Positions 34,616 to 46,639 are shown, counted from the stretch's first letter. The stretch is DNA of 64,000 nt from Polytrichum commune (GCA_950295325.1 OX485809.1:14570001-14634000); one strand, 5' to 3'. Translations and numbers: made by a program. The notes: generated by a model from the letters alone, not told the origin.

Positions 34616-36017
34616 TTTTTCTACCTTATAGATTTATCTATTTATTTTTTATGTAAATTGAACACGTTCAAGAGACCCCATGAAATCAAGAGACGAAAAC
34701 CTAATCTAAGCCTAAACTTCCCTATGACCACCAAATTCATATGAGAGGCAAATTAACTCCTTTCACACTCCCACTGCCCTAAAAGGAGAGGCTACTTGCT
34801 CGGTGTTTCTCTCATTTGACTTTGATGGTCATATTAATCGGTCTACTTTCAAAGTGAATCGAAATCGCTCAATTTTCGTTGACATATTTCCCGATGAAAG
34901 TTTCTTGAAACAACACACACACTTGCAGTGTAATAATAGATTAGGGTTGCACATTTCTACACAAGGACTCCGTCTTTCAACGTGCTTGAAATGGTGTCAT
35001 GATTCATTCAATTCCAATAATGGAGTTCTTGAGGTATTTTTAGCACTTCCAAAGCTTTACTATATAGTATAGGTTGCATTGGTTGTGTAAGTTATGTCTC
35101 ACTTATCCGGCTTCAAAGTCAAGCTATTTGATGGCAAGCCACAAGTATAATGAACTTGGACACCCGTTACTTCTAGAATTTGAAAAATTCCTCGTAGTTG
35201 AAACGTTGTCACACGTTGTTCTTATGTTGGGTAAGACATGCTCGAATCCAACTTGAAAAATATAGCCTAGCATCAAAATAGGTGGAGGAGAAGTCTATAT
35301 ATCTATATATTTATATCGTATACCCATATATCTATATCATGTTACTATAGAGTCCTCGACATCTACAACTTGTTTCCGATTTGAAGGCAAGACTATTCTA
35401 AACAGTTGATTTGACTCATATTGTTCATCATCACCCCACAACAACTAAATTGTATATGACAAGTCATGACGACCACTCTAGCTAGGATGCCACATTGATG
35501 TTAGTGCCACACAAAAACCAAATGATGGTTAGTGTAGTTGGGACATTTTTAAATGACAAAGTATTAGATTGAGCGCCAACATTCAACCTTGTGTGGGGGT
35601 AAAACTATCTAGGATGGTCTTGTGATCAACACTATCATAAATATATTTTGTAACATTTTTTGGTAATTTCTTATTTCAAATCCTGGATCGACCATATGTT
35701 ATGAGAAACTCCTTTATTTTTGAGCCATTCTTCTCCTCCAAAAATCACAATTTAGAATGACATTTCAAAACACATAAAAATATGTGAATAAATGCTAAAA
35801 TCTACTCATATTTTACTTCTACATGAATGACAATGGTAAGTAATGATCAATTTTTTTCATCACCTTGGCTGCCTTGCTTAATTTAAGCACATATATTGAT
35901 GTGTGCAATTAGGTCACCTTCACAAATAGGTTGCCTCTTCATCCTTGCAAAGTACATTGGGTTGAAATCATATCACAAATTATAGCTTTGTGTATTCATA
36001 CGTATAGCAATTGCAAT
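34616..36017. other. gene-free stretch
   Basis: Short open frames only (longest about 90 codons at 34803-35072, no domain seen). An AT-rich ATATCTATATAT patch lies at 35295-35340. Confidence 0.4.
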
Positions 36018-36108
36018 AAGAGTGTGTTAGTGTAGTAGCAAATAATACACATATAAGAGTGTGTTAGTGTAGTAGCAAATAATACACATATAAGAGTGTG
36101 TTAGTGTA
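36018..36108. repeat. 37-bp tandem repeat, about 2.5 copies
   Basis: Unit starts AAGAGTGTGTTAGTGTAGTA and ends AATAATACACATAT. Two full units and part of a third, plus a decayed piece at 36121-36148. The unit carries TTAGTGTAGT, the terminal repeat of the family-A MITEs. Confidence 0.9.
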
Positions 36109-36829
36109 GTATAACAAAATGATTTTGTTAGTGTAGTAGCAAATATTCAAAAGAGTGTGGGATGTTGATGACATTGTAAATAAATTAGTGTGGGACAACC
36201 TAATTGCACAAATTAGTCTACACTAAACATCTTGTATATTGTGCCCAACATTGTTCATCATCGACCCACGTTAATTGTGCCCTCAATACATGACAACTAA
36301 AGAGGGTCTCAGTATATGACACTTGATGCTACATGACAAGTCACAAAGACTGCTCTTATTAACATGGCACACCCATGTTAATGATGCCATGTTAAATCAA
36401 ATATGTAATGCAGTGAACAAGATAATTTAAATCCAACTGTAAAAAGAGGAACAATAAGAAATAACAAAAATGTAAGGTTTTTTTTTTCCCCCAATAACAA
36501 TGATATCTCTGAAGACATCAAGAGCTCAAATCAGGTTGCCAAAAAACTTATGGGACTAGAAGAACATCAAGGTGGGGTGGACAATAAGGCTAGTTCCGTA
36601 AAGTGACACAATGTAGTGGCCTAGTATGTGGCAGATCATCTAATTTAACTCGATGATTTGGTGAGTAGAAAGACTTGAGACTACCTAGCATTCAAATTTC
36701 GGAACAAGGAAAAAGGACCTAGACCTCATATTGTAGAGTGCACACTCCAACACAAAATGTGTTGCATTTTCAACATGAATATAAGACCCAAAGTGACAAC
36801 ACAATTTGTTACCTCTAGGGCTCGGGAAC

Positions 36830-37054
36830 AATGAACGGGGAAAACCAACTACTACTTTAGAGATTAACCGGTTGAGTTTGAGAAATAACCGGTTGAAGTT
36901 CAAGGCTTCATGGAAATTACCGATCCTTTTTAAAAGAATATGATATGCCTCAAATTAGTAGTAAATAAAACGGAAAGATCACAACATGTAACCCGGTGGA
37001 CTTGGAAACACTAGGGTTTTGACCATATGGTGTCCAAAAATCTCCCCGGACACT
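36830..37054 (+). repeat. GGGGAGA-ended element
   Basis: Left end AATGAACGGGGAAAA, interior ACCGGTTGAGTTTGAGAAAT, GGACTTGGAAACACTAGGG, right end TCTCCCCGGACACT. Confidence 0.75.
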
Positions 37055-37689
37055 TGTTGGCAATGTACACTAATGCATACGTAATGCTTGTTTAAATGTG
37101 GGCCCTCTGATAATAAAAGTAAGTCCGTTCATGAAGAGTCACCGCAAGGTATCATTTACCATATTATTTTAATATGGCAAACACGTACATACACCTTATG
37201 ACTCAACTTGGTCAAGCTTTAAAGACGATAAAGGTGGGCCACACATGGGTGCTTGTGTAAGTTACGGTTAGGATATTTGGAGCATCTTTGACAAATTGAG
37301 ACTACGGCCGTGGCTCTTGAAGACTTCTTGAACTTTCATTGGTTGAGAGAGAGTGTCATGGTTCTCCACTTTAGGTTTACGTGGGGGTAGTTTTGGATTA
37401 CAGTCCATCGATACCGTTTTCGGCGGATGAAAAATCTATATGGAATCTCACACGATAAGTATGGATAATGTTGGTCGTGATGGTAGGGAATTTTTGAGTA
37501 TTGCTTTTGAAGGTAGGCTTGACGGACTTTGCAGCAAGAATTTAGGTTTACAGCTACAGCTTCTACCCTCCAAAGGACTTTGGGCTATAGTCTATGGACT
37601 TCTATGTGCTCTCATCCAAAAAGCGGGGTTGTTGAAGAGCCATGGCGTAATGCCTTTGGTGTAAACCAACCCTAAGGTCTGTGTGTGTC

Positions 37690-38045
37690 ATTCGGTTAGT
37701 TTCCTTAATTAGACACCTATGTGTCAATTGGTGTGTGGTTTGGTGAGGATCAAAGAACAAACACCATAAAAAAGATATGTGTTAGAAGAGACAAGATTGC
37801 CTTTTCAAATTTTGCTAGCTACTCCACACTCAATAATGAACACAATTGGGAGGATCAATGTATTATGTTAAGGAATCAAGAAACATGTACTTCCGATGAC
37901 CATAACTGTACCATGGGAGGTCCAAATTTTTATCCGATTTATGTGGATGCTTCATCATAGATTTGCTAATGCAACACAAGCTTTGCTGTGTAAATCTAAT
38001 CTATAGAAGTTGAAGAACATGGAAAATGATTGAATAACATCCACA
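37690..38045 (+). repeat. long copy of the high-copy dispersed family
   Basis: A near full-length member: AGACACCTATGTGTCAATTG, GGTGTGTGGTTTGGTGAGGA, CTCAATAATGAACACAATTG, GGGAGGATCAATG, TTTGCTAATGCAACACAAGC, GAACATGGAAAATGATT, ending CCACATAC. Other long copies are 32235-32590 (-), 52110-52480 (+) and 61515-61885 (-). Pieces occur near 460, 13050, 17320, 22385, 23170, 29740, 30305, 51490, 54720, 56900 and 62380. Confidence 0.7.
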
Positions 38046-40130
38046 TACTCGAAGATCACTTTGTCTTCCAACATGGAACTCCTTGTTGGATATATAATTT
38101 ATACTTATAACATTGTCAGTGTAATTTCAAGTAATAAGCGACACCAAATACAATATTTCATGTAATTTTTGTGTGCTTAGAATTACATTGAAAATGCATG
38201 TTTTGTGCCCACACCACTCTGGGAAGTGCGAGGTCTTGCCACAAGTTCTCTTCCACCAAATAGTTATGGAGTTTATAAATATGGATTGAAAACATGGTGC
38301 TCTAGTAGGGGTTTTGCTATCATGTAGAGCAATGAGACTTTGAGCGGTGAGCATAAAGATGGATATATGTGTATTTTTCTCAAAAATGTGGATGGATATT
38401 CAAGTTGACATCACTTTCATTATTCCCAAGTTAAATTGAAGGAGTTCTTTCACATGTCAAAGGAGCTTAATGGCTTCAGTGATTGGGTATTGTCACATTG
38501 GTTCTCACAAGGAGAAATTCCCACACATGTGCAGGTAGGAAGTTTGGGCAGTGAAGGAGGTGTGGGAGGGGTGGGCCCCAACCGAATGAAGATGTCATCT
38601 AGCCCAGAGCCCAACTTTGTATCTAGATATACCTAAATATACAAGTATACAAATTTTCTCATTCTATCAAGTTCGGTGTTGGGTTTTATTTTAAAATCAT
38701 GCAAGGGATTGATGTTCTATAAAGTTAGTGTGTACCATATATTCTAGAGATTTCCACCCCCATGCTAACTCGAGATCGCCAATTTTTTTATTGAAAGAAA
38801 AACAAACTCTTGACATGTAAGAGCCGATTTCCGATGAAGCTCAAGCGGTCAACTTCATGCATAAATTGCACTTTGTTATTGATGTGATGTGACGATCTAG
38901 TGGTTTTAATTAAGTGTAACATATTCAAGTCGAGATGCATATTAATTAACACTTTTGATTTCACATGCTTCCTACTCATTGATGCCAAAAACACCCCAAA
39001 CTATAAGTTCATGAAGGTACCTTACTCAACTTATCGCTACACAATCAAGCAAGGCCGAGTAGCTAGTACTCCGTCTTTTTATTGTGGTCATAAACCCTTA
39101 CATGTCCTTGAAGTAGTGTCCAATTTTATTTTTTCCTCTTCCCAAAACTTTCACCGGCCCAATTGAATGTCAATGTCAATGACTCAACAAACGTCATTCA
39201 AGGTGATTAGCGACGCTTAACTAAGTACTTTGGCGTGATTAGCGGTAAGACGGTAAGTTAAACACTCCATTAAGTTAAACTTAGGGTTATTAATTGATCA
39301 AAATCAATTAATAATGGCCGCTATTGTGCAATGAACAGCGAGAAACCGACAGCTGCACTAAATAGTCATTTTCTAGAGCGCATGCCAATTCTTACAATGG
39401 AATTAATTGGGCCAGGGTAATTATTTTATAAGACAATTAACATGGATGATTATTTTATTTTGTGCTACTTTTGTGCTATAAACAATACTTAGTATGTTGG
39501 TCAAAAGTCTTCATGAAGACTTAGGGGACCCATGGTCTTTGACCCACATTAATTCAACATTACCTAGAAAATCAACGTGGCCCATGCTAATTATTTTCAT
39601 GTTAACTCTCCACCCACACTAACATGACTATTCAGTGTAGTTACATATGAACTAGTTGAGTTTGAAAAATAATTTGGCTGCAATTTTCTCCCATGACTAT
39701 ACTTGAACATACAATTGCTAGCACGTTGGAGTAATGGTGCCCGAGAATTGCGCATGAATTTACGTGTTCAGAATTAGGGCACGTCGCTTGCTTTTGTCTT
39801 ATGCCATTGTCTCATAACTTGTCGGACATTAACCAATTGATACCCTTACGGATCGCCAAATAACCGAGGTTTCGTAATTGTCCCAATTTACAATTGTTTT
39901 GAAGGAAGGAGGGGGAGGGAAACTTGTTCTTTGAACATAAGGTAGAGGGTGCTAAAACCAGCACCTATAAACGCCTCCCAATTGCCAACACTCTACGACC
40001 TTGAACCATACCTTGTGGTGTAGGAGTGTTTGGGCCCACGGAGTGACAGTTTTAGGTGCCATTAGTGGTGCCACCTCATAGCAGCCTCCACTACCTTCAT
40101 GTAGGGTACGTAACGGGCTCCACTATATTT
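38046..40130. other. gene-free stretch
   Basis: Holds a fragment of a family-A MITE near 38105-38165 and an isolated scrap of the GGGGAGA family near 39650. No exons recognised. Confidence 0.4.
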
Positions 40131-40224
40131 TGGGTTGGTTCAAGCTGAGATTAAGGCGGCTTATCAATGCTTGTTCTAGCCATTCTATTCACAACGCCAA
40201 GGAGGTAGGCCCACAAAGCACAAA

Positions 40225-40310
40225 AGGGTCATTTCCTAGGATGCAAGGGGGTTGGTTCCTGGGATGTAAGGGGGTCGGTTCCAGGATGCAAGGTGATGGT
40301 TTTGCAAACG
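40225..40310. repeat. short degenerate tandem repeat
   Basis: About 25-bp units of the form TCC(T)AGGATGCAAGGGGGTTGG occur three times in a row with small changes. Confidence 0.65.
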
Positions 40311-40854
40311 AACCGGGTGGGATCATGGAGGTAGCCGCGTGGCTTTGCATACCATTACTACTTGGACTTTGATGTAGTTTGGGTCTACTACCCAGCTATG
40401 TTGTGTTGGTTTTGGGAAATGAAGGTGGGAGTCCTCATCATATGCGAGGTTGCCATACGGGGCTATGGATTGGTATAAGGAAGCTAGTAGTTCTGACTTT
40501 GAATATTCATCAAATATTCAATTGAGACTAAAAATATTCTTTCTTTCTTGATACCTATGTTTAGCCCAAAGGCTAATATGAATATGAATATATATATATA
40601 TATATATCAACCACATAGCCATATGTATGTGCAATAGCTTAAAGTGTTGGTTTAAGCACCCTCTACCTTAACCGTCCTTGGTACTCCACGTTCATTAAAT
40701 TGGAAACACATTAGCCACAAACCTAGAAGAAATCGAATATCAATATTCTATAAATACTCGGTATGCTCACATGCAACAATCCGCACTCAACCGGCTTTGA
40801 AATTGTGTTACCGGACGTGAACCAAATCGATAATATCATCTTCTTCTTCTTTAA

Positions 40855-40930
40855 GGGCCCCCCACACATACTGGTGGCGGGGGGCAGTGAACGGACGAAG
40901 TCCGTTCGCCGCCACCAGCATGTGTGGGCC
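40855..40930. repeat. GC-rich palindrome
   Basis: A left arm GGGCCCCCCACACATACTGG and TGGCGG pairs with the right arm CCGCCACCAGCATGTGTGGGCC in 76 bp, with an inner GAACGGAC/GTCCGTTC pair. A decayed relative (CCTGCTGGTGGGGG against CCCACCAGCAGG) is near 42085-42140, just outside the MITE at 42147. Confidence 0.75.
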
Positions 40931-41050
40931 AAATTAAAGTTGCCACTAGGTAATAGAGCAGAAGGCAGGGAAATAGGGCTGGTCGATTTTACTCCGATTT
41001 TACTCCGATATGGTTAGGTCGGAAAGTTACTGGTGGCGTAGGTTCCTAGC

Positions 41051-41272
41051 AGTGATCGGGGAGATTTTGGGGCATTACCGGTTGAGATCCTAGTATTTGC
41101 AAGTCCAACCGGTTATATGTTGACATCCTTCGGTTTTCCTTTATTAAATTGGGGTATATTCTATAAATTCCTTTAAAATGATCGGTAATTTTCCTACAGT
41201 CTTGAATTTCAACCGGTTATTTCTCAAACTCAACCGGTTCATTTGTAACTAACTGCCGGTTCTCCCCGATCA
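41051..41272 (-). mobile_element. GGGGAGA-ended element with 12-bp target duplication
   Basis: Ends TGATCGGGGAGA (41053-41064) and TCTCCCCGATCA (41261-41272) are perfect inverted repeats. TAGGTTCCTAGC stands on both sides (41039-41050 and 41273-41284). At 222 bp with no coding capacity it is the clearest member of its family and shows it moves as a DNA element. Duplication length suggests a Mutator-like mechanism, but the right copy overlaps the start of the next foldback element, so some caution is needed. Confidence 0.8.
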
Positions 41273-41280
41273 TAGGTTCC

Positions 41281-41646
41281 TAGCTGCTTAGGCAAAAAAT
41301 AATTAATTACAAGTCTGCCTATATATCCTGGAAATTCTTGACTCTGTTTGCCTAAAAAACATTGAAATAAAATTGGGTTGGCTAGTCACCCAAGTTACTT
41401 AATCTAACTTTGTGCTTGAATGCCACCGTAGATGTGTGTAGCTAGCCACCCAAGTAATGTAAAACTGCCCAACTGGGATGGCTAGCTACATTTTTCTATG
41501 GTGTCATTCAAGCACAAAGTTAAATTAAATTACTTGGGTGGCTAGTTAACCCATTTTTAATTTTTAATTTTTTAGGCAAACAAAGTCAAGAATTTCCAAA
41601 AAGTTTAGGTAGATTTGTAAATAATTATTTTCTGCCTAAGATGCTA
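41281..41646. mobile_element. 366-bp foldback element
   Basis: Two arms of about 150 bp are inverted copies. TAGCTGCTTAGGCAAAAAAT at the left is answered by TTTTCTGCCTAAGATGCTA at the right. Inner parts also match (TTGACT.TGTTTGCCTAAAAA, TTGGGTTGGCTAG, ACTTTGTGCTTGAATG). It sits directly against the 41051-41272 element. Confidence 0.8.
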
Positions 41647-41717
41647 TTAACCTATGGTAGGACTTCAACCAATTATGCCCAAAAATCTCCCCGAACACGG
41701 GCCACTAAACTCAAACC

Positions 41718-41941
41718 AATGATCGGGGAGAACTGGCAGTTAGTTACAAATGAACCGGTTGAGTTTGAGAAATAAACGGTTGAAGTTGAAGACTACATGA
41801 AAATTACCGATCATTTAAGAGGAATCTATAGAATATACCCCAATTTAACAAAGAAAAACCAGAGAATGTGAACATGTAACCGGTTGGACTTGTAAATACT
41901 AGGATTTCAACCGGTTATGCCCCAAAATCTCCCCGAACACT
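41718..41941 (+). repeat. GGGGAGA-ended element, best preserved forward copy
   Basis: Left end AATGATCGGGGAGA, right end TCTCCCCGAACACT; interior GATGAACCGGTT-type GAG block, GTAACCGGTTGGACTTG and GGTTATGCCCCAAAATC. A right-end scrap of another copy lies just before it at 41664-41702. Confidence 0.8.
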
Positions 41942-42146
41942 GACCCTAAACGTCGGTCGAACGAGAACCACGCAGGTAACTTATGGCTCCCTTATTCTGA
42001 AATTTACCTTGAGGGCCAGTGAACGGCCAGACAGGCTGGGCCTTGCGCCTAGTCGCTGCCGGACCACTTTTTGATTCAAAAAGCCCCTCCCTGCTGGTGG
42101 GGGCCTGCCACTGCCCCTCCCACCAGCAGGTGTGGGGAGGGATTAA

Positions 42147-42608
42147 GGGGCGGTTTACACTATGGACGAAGAGCCATGACCATGAAATTCTAAAATCTGT
42201 GATTGGAGAGTAAAGTGCTCTTGGTCCCATTTGGCTTTACACTACCTTGAAAAAAGGAGAATGACCACTAACTTTGAGGTCCCCAAAAACTACTAAAATC
42301 TGCCATTTGGATAATGTGCCATGGTCCAACGGGTTTTCCGTTGAGGCGAGGCAAAATGCTCGACTCAACGGAAATCAAGGGAGCCGTAAGGCTGCAAATC
42401 AGCCATTGGCCGAAATTATTTTTTTAATATTATTTTTTCCCGAATTTTTTTGACGTTACTGTAGATCGTTGGGATAGAAATTTAAAAAATCAGCCCAAAG
42501 TTGTCCCGGTCCAAATCCACTTTACACTACAAGAGTGACCAAGCCACTCAAAAATCCATTTTTTATTTTTCTTGGTCATGGCTCTTGGTCCATAGTGTAA
42601 ACCGCCCC
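42147..42608. mobile_element. Tourist-like MITE, copy 3
   Basis: Same family and orientation as 1699-2199, with ends GGGGCGGTTTACACTATGG (one base changed inside the left subterminal part) and TAA at 42144-42146 and 42609-42611. About 40 bp of the right subterminal palindrome is absent compared with the other copies, so it is an internally deleted derivative. Confidence 0.85.
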
Positions 42609-42858
42609 TAAGTTAAGTATCGTGTCCAAGCATGCAATGTGAATGGGGCTACTCTTGATTATCAACTATATATGGTGGTGTGAGTGTTTTTGGGTTCATT
42701 AATGATCGTAAAAGTGTGGGCCTAATTTAGATGTGTGGGCTTGAATTTGTTAGAGGTCAGCTTTGCCCCTTTGACTTCGATTTTCATATTCAAACAAAAA
42801 GCTGGCCCCAAGGGACCAGACGCATGCAGTTGCAAACAAACCTCCCCCGACTTAACTT

Positions 42859-43362
42859 GGGCCTCTTCACACACGAGACTGAGGGCCCGTGACCATGGCA
42901 CTTCAAGCACTCTCATTGGTGGAAAAGGCGGAGCCGGTCCAAGCTCGCTTCCCCACTACGCTTGAGGGACCAACGGAGTATGTGAATGCAAGATGGATGG
43001 TAAAGTCTACATGGATTCCTACATGGCATCGAATGGATCATGTTTCATGGTCACTTGGATTATTTTCGAAAACCACCTCTTGAAGGTAGGCCTAACACAA
43101 AATCATTGGGAGACCATGGCACTCTGAATGCTCACAACCGTTGATTTATTTTATTTTATCATGCATGAGGATCCACATGGATAGAAATTCATTGAAATAG
43201 CATTTGGTTGAGGGCCTGGTCACAAATGACTCGACACTACACTTGAAGATCGGTGACCACACTACATGATGTTGGAGGTGTGTTGGGACGACCTTTGGAC
43301 ACTTTCTTTTGGGCTCTCACAAATTCATGGTCACGGTTCTTGGCTCGTGTGTGAAGTGGCCC
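42859..43362. mobile_element. MITE with GGGCCTCTTCACACACGAG ends
   Basis: Left GGGCCTCTTCACACACGAG and right CTCGTGTGTGAAGTGGCCC are inverted with one mismatch. Pairing continues inward (CCGTGACCATG against CATGGTCACGG). 504 bp. The right end is followed at once by another element starting at 43365, which may have removed or masked the target duplication. Confidence 0.75.
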
Positions 43363-43364
43363 TG

Positions 43365-43559
43365 AGTTTGGGGAGATTTTTGGGCATAATCAAGTGTTTC
43401 CAACTCCAACCAGTTCCATGTTATGATCTTCCGATTCTTTTTTGTCTATTAATTTGAAGTATATTCTAAACATTCCTCTAAAATGATGGGTAATTTTTCG
43501 GAAGTCTTGAACTTCAACCGGTTCATCTGTAACTAGCAGTCAATTTCTCCCCGTTCATT
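43365..43559 (-). repeat. GGGGAGA-ended element
   Basis: AGTTTGGGGAGATTTTTGGG at one end and TCTCCCCGTTCATT at the other, with the family interior reversed. It abuts the MITE at 42859-43362. Confidence 0.75.
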
Positions 43560-44995
43560 GAGCAGGTTTGTAGTTGGAAATTTATTATGGTTGAATTGAC
43601 CATAAATCTTGGAGGCGTGTTTCTCGGCCTTATTTTTTATCTCTTGAAATGGCTAGTGGACATCCACTAATCGTACAAATTGTACCTATGATTAAATATA
43701 TATATATATTATAATGCACATAAATTGATTTTCTAAGCACGTCCGACACCAAAATCGACATTAGAGACCTTGACTCTAGTCTAGTATGATCCAAATGGGT
43801 CAAATGGGTCAAAATTCTACGGGTGACAATGTTTTAGGAGACTTTTTCACCTCATGAGATTGGTGGAGGTCCAACTAAAACAAGACATCTAAACCTAGGT
43901 AAGAGGAGAAGGGTCTCCAACTACACCATTTATGGCATTTAGTGTCACATGCGTAATAGTGTCACTTACCCTATTTTGAGGTGTATGTTAGGTTACAATG
44001 ATGATTAACAACTTCATCATTAGTGTCATCTCATGACACTTGGCGTTCAAGTGTGCTTATTAATATATTGGCATCATGAGTATGTTCAATAATGTTGGGA
44101 GGGTTATGTCTTGTTACACAACGGTTTACAAGTTGACTGAAGTGTACGTAATTAGCACTTGGCATTAGCATGCTCAAGAATATCTTCCTCTTGCATACTA
44201 AAATGTAAACACTTGAAACCTGCCATTAATACGCTCAGTATTATCTTCCCCTTGCATACTAAACCGCAAATCATTCATCTCAAGTATGCCATTGTAGTGT
44301 GCTACACTAAATGTCATAATGTAAATGAATATTCACTTAAAATTTTATTTATGGTGATGAATAGTATCATATTGGCAATTAGGGGACGTGACGCTTTGAG
44401 ACCTCTACGCATCTAGTTTAGGCACTTTGCAAATAGTGTATGTGACACCAAGTAACACACGTGACATAGTTGTGTCATTGGCATGTAGACTCCCAAATTT
44501 GCCAATTGTTCACATGGAAGTTGAGTAACCAGATTAAGCATTGGAGGGATACGTCTTTGTTGAAGCAATTGGAGGTGTTTCTTGAAGGTAGTTGGGTGCT
44601 GAGCAGTAAACTAAGATTTAAGTTTATATGAATTTATGCATGAATTTTGGACAATTCTAATTGCCAATATGACATATTACACTAGATTGCAAAACTACAC
44701 AAATATAGTGGTTGGCGAACATGGAATACAAACATTCAAAGTTGTGGTTGTTGCTTATGTTGTTATCATTTGATGTTTTTGCCCCCCACAAGTACACACT
44801 CCTTATTATTTTTACACAAATGGTTTGTCCAAATCTATTTAAATATCAGTTACTAAGCCTACCCTCTACCAAGCATGTACTGACTTCAAGAAGAGAAAGC
44901 CACCAACTGAATAGATAACATCACATAACACATTAATTTTGATTCAATAAATATGTTGTAACTTACAATGTGGACCTCTGATGTTATATATTGTG
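43560..44995. other. gene-free stretch with repeat scraps
   Basis: A family-A MITE end (CTACACCATTTATGGCATTT, GTGTCACTTACCC) lies near 43920-43975. Two similar stretches near 44165-44215 and 44235-44280 share CTTGCATACTAAA. No exon recognised. Confidence 0.4.
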
Positions 44996-45004
44996 GACTA
45001 TTGG

Positions 45005-45344
45005 CTCAGGGGGGGGGGCAGTGTGTTAGAAAGTTAAGGACATAGGTGCGAACAACCACTATTTTATAGGGGGGTATTACTTTCAATTTTTTTTTTTCAC
45101 ATGCTATCATTATGTAAATTTCTACTTTGGGTTAATAGAAAACTGGCTTGCATTACTTATAATTCCAAATTCCCTATTATTCCATACCCTATAGTACTTT
45201 AAAGATGTCCAGTGCCATTTTTGATACCCTATATTACTCTTAAGTCCAATTATAAAATTTTGCCCCCATGTTTTTAAAATACCCTATCATTTGTTCGCAC
45301 GTATATTCCTACTCCAACCAATGACTACCCCCCCCCCCCCCCGA
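45005..45344. mobile_element. G-run/C-run-tipped element with 9-bp target duplication
   Basis: GACTATTGG is present on both sides (44996-45004 and 45345-45353). The 340-bp element begins CTCA plus ten G and ends fifteen C plus GA. Inside, GTGCGAACAA (left) has an inverted partner (TTGTTCGCAC, right). Runs of CCCTAT/ATAGGG recur. No coding capacity. The 9-bp duplication fits Mutator-like or related elements; the homopolymer tips are unusual. Confidence 0.7.
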
Positions 45345-45655
45345 GACTATTGGTTAATAGTGTCCACCTTCAGTCCATCCACTATATTATCCCTAGTAGT
45401 CTAGCATAGATACTTCAATATTAGTGTGACCCACAATGCCCACAATATTTGCCATATTTAGTGTAGTACAAAGTAGAAACCCTCTTAAAGAAGGTTGCTC
45501 CCTTGATTTTTTGCTCATAACCACCTTCCATTTTTGAAGCACTTCATGAACAACAAAGGAATAGGAAGGAATTTTCTTGTACTTGAAACATGTGCATCTT
45601 ATCCCCTTAACCATGTCTATCTTGTAAAAAATAGTTAGTTTGTGTTCCTATTTTT

Positions 45656-45882
45656 ACTACACTAGATATTGTATTTAGTATCATTTACTATTTGGAGTTA
45701 CATATTTCCTTCTTCTTTTTACTATCAATGTAATTTAACCAAGTAAAGATGTGAATGTTCTATAATGTCCAAACAACCAATTTGACCTTTGTTGGTAAAA
45801 AAAATTGAGATTTAAAATACATAATTATAGCATTGCATAATTTCAAAAAGTTAGTGACACTAAATACAATATTTAGTGTACT
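45656..45882. mobile_element. family-A MITE copy
   Basis: ACTACACTAGATATTGTATT at the left and AATACAATATTTAGTGTACT at the right; the interior CATAATGTCCAAACAACCAA-type block and TTTGACCTTTGTTGG match 21437-21664 closely. Confidence 0.75.
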
Positions 45883-46639
45883 ATCATCTCCCATGTAAGT
45901 GTTTCTAGATTCCCTGCATGGATATGGGCTCCACCTACTTCCGACTCCTTGTTCCTTCATTATTGTTCTCCCTCTTTATTAAGACTCATTTGGTCACACA
46001 AGGAAGTGTAATGTTATTTGAATGTTGTTTTCTCGGTAATATGACATTTGGGCCTCAAATGTCGTACTATCCACAGGTGGGTCACTCTATAGGATTTTTG
46101 TACACCACATGCGGCGGAGGGGTATTTGTTTAAGGGATATCTACTTCTAAGGCATGCATTAAAGGTTCCCTATGTTTACTTAATTCTTCAAAACGACATG
46201 TTTGTTTGCACCTTATCACTACTTAGATTTCCCATGCCAATGCAATTTATTGTAGTCTATAGTCCTTTTAAATAATAAAAATAATCCTTGTCCATACATA
46301 CCATTGCATACATACACTCCACGTTCACACGTACTATTACAAACATGGTTCCTGAAGTCATGAACTTTGGAGGGACTTCAAACAAAATACAACCATGTCA
46401 TACTTGCATATCATAGACAACCCTAACAACAACTAGAATAACATGCACCATATGTATTACAAAAGTGCAGGTCTACCGAGAAAAGAAGTATTATGATTGT
46501 GGGCTATAAAACACAACACCCGCTTTGTAGGAGTCTTCACACAAGCACAAAGAAAATCTTATATGGGTACAAAATATAATGACAAACCTCAAAATTTGAC
46601 AACCTCTTGTGAATTCATAATCCCCTAGTTCCCAAACCC

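Noticed and set aside
36018-36108. Regular repeats that might suggest a CRISPR array
   Set aside because: Units are directly tandem with no unique spacers, and the DNA is plant nuclear.
37440-37664. 74-codon open frame near GGTGTAAACCAACCC
   Set aside because: Lies in what looks like a decayed MITE (TTTAC/GTAAA words near both sides); the ends could not be matched well enough to list the element either.
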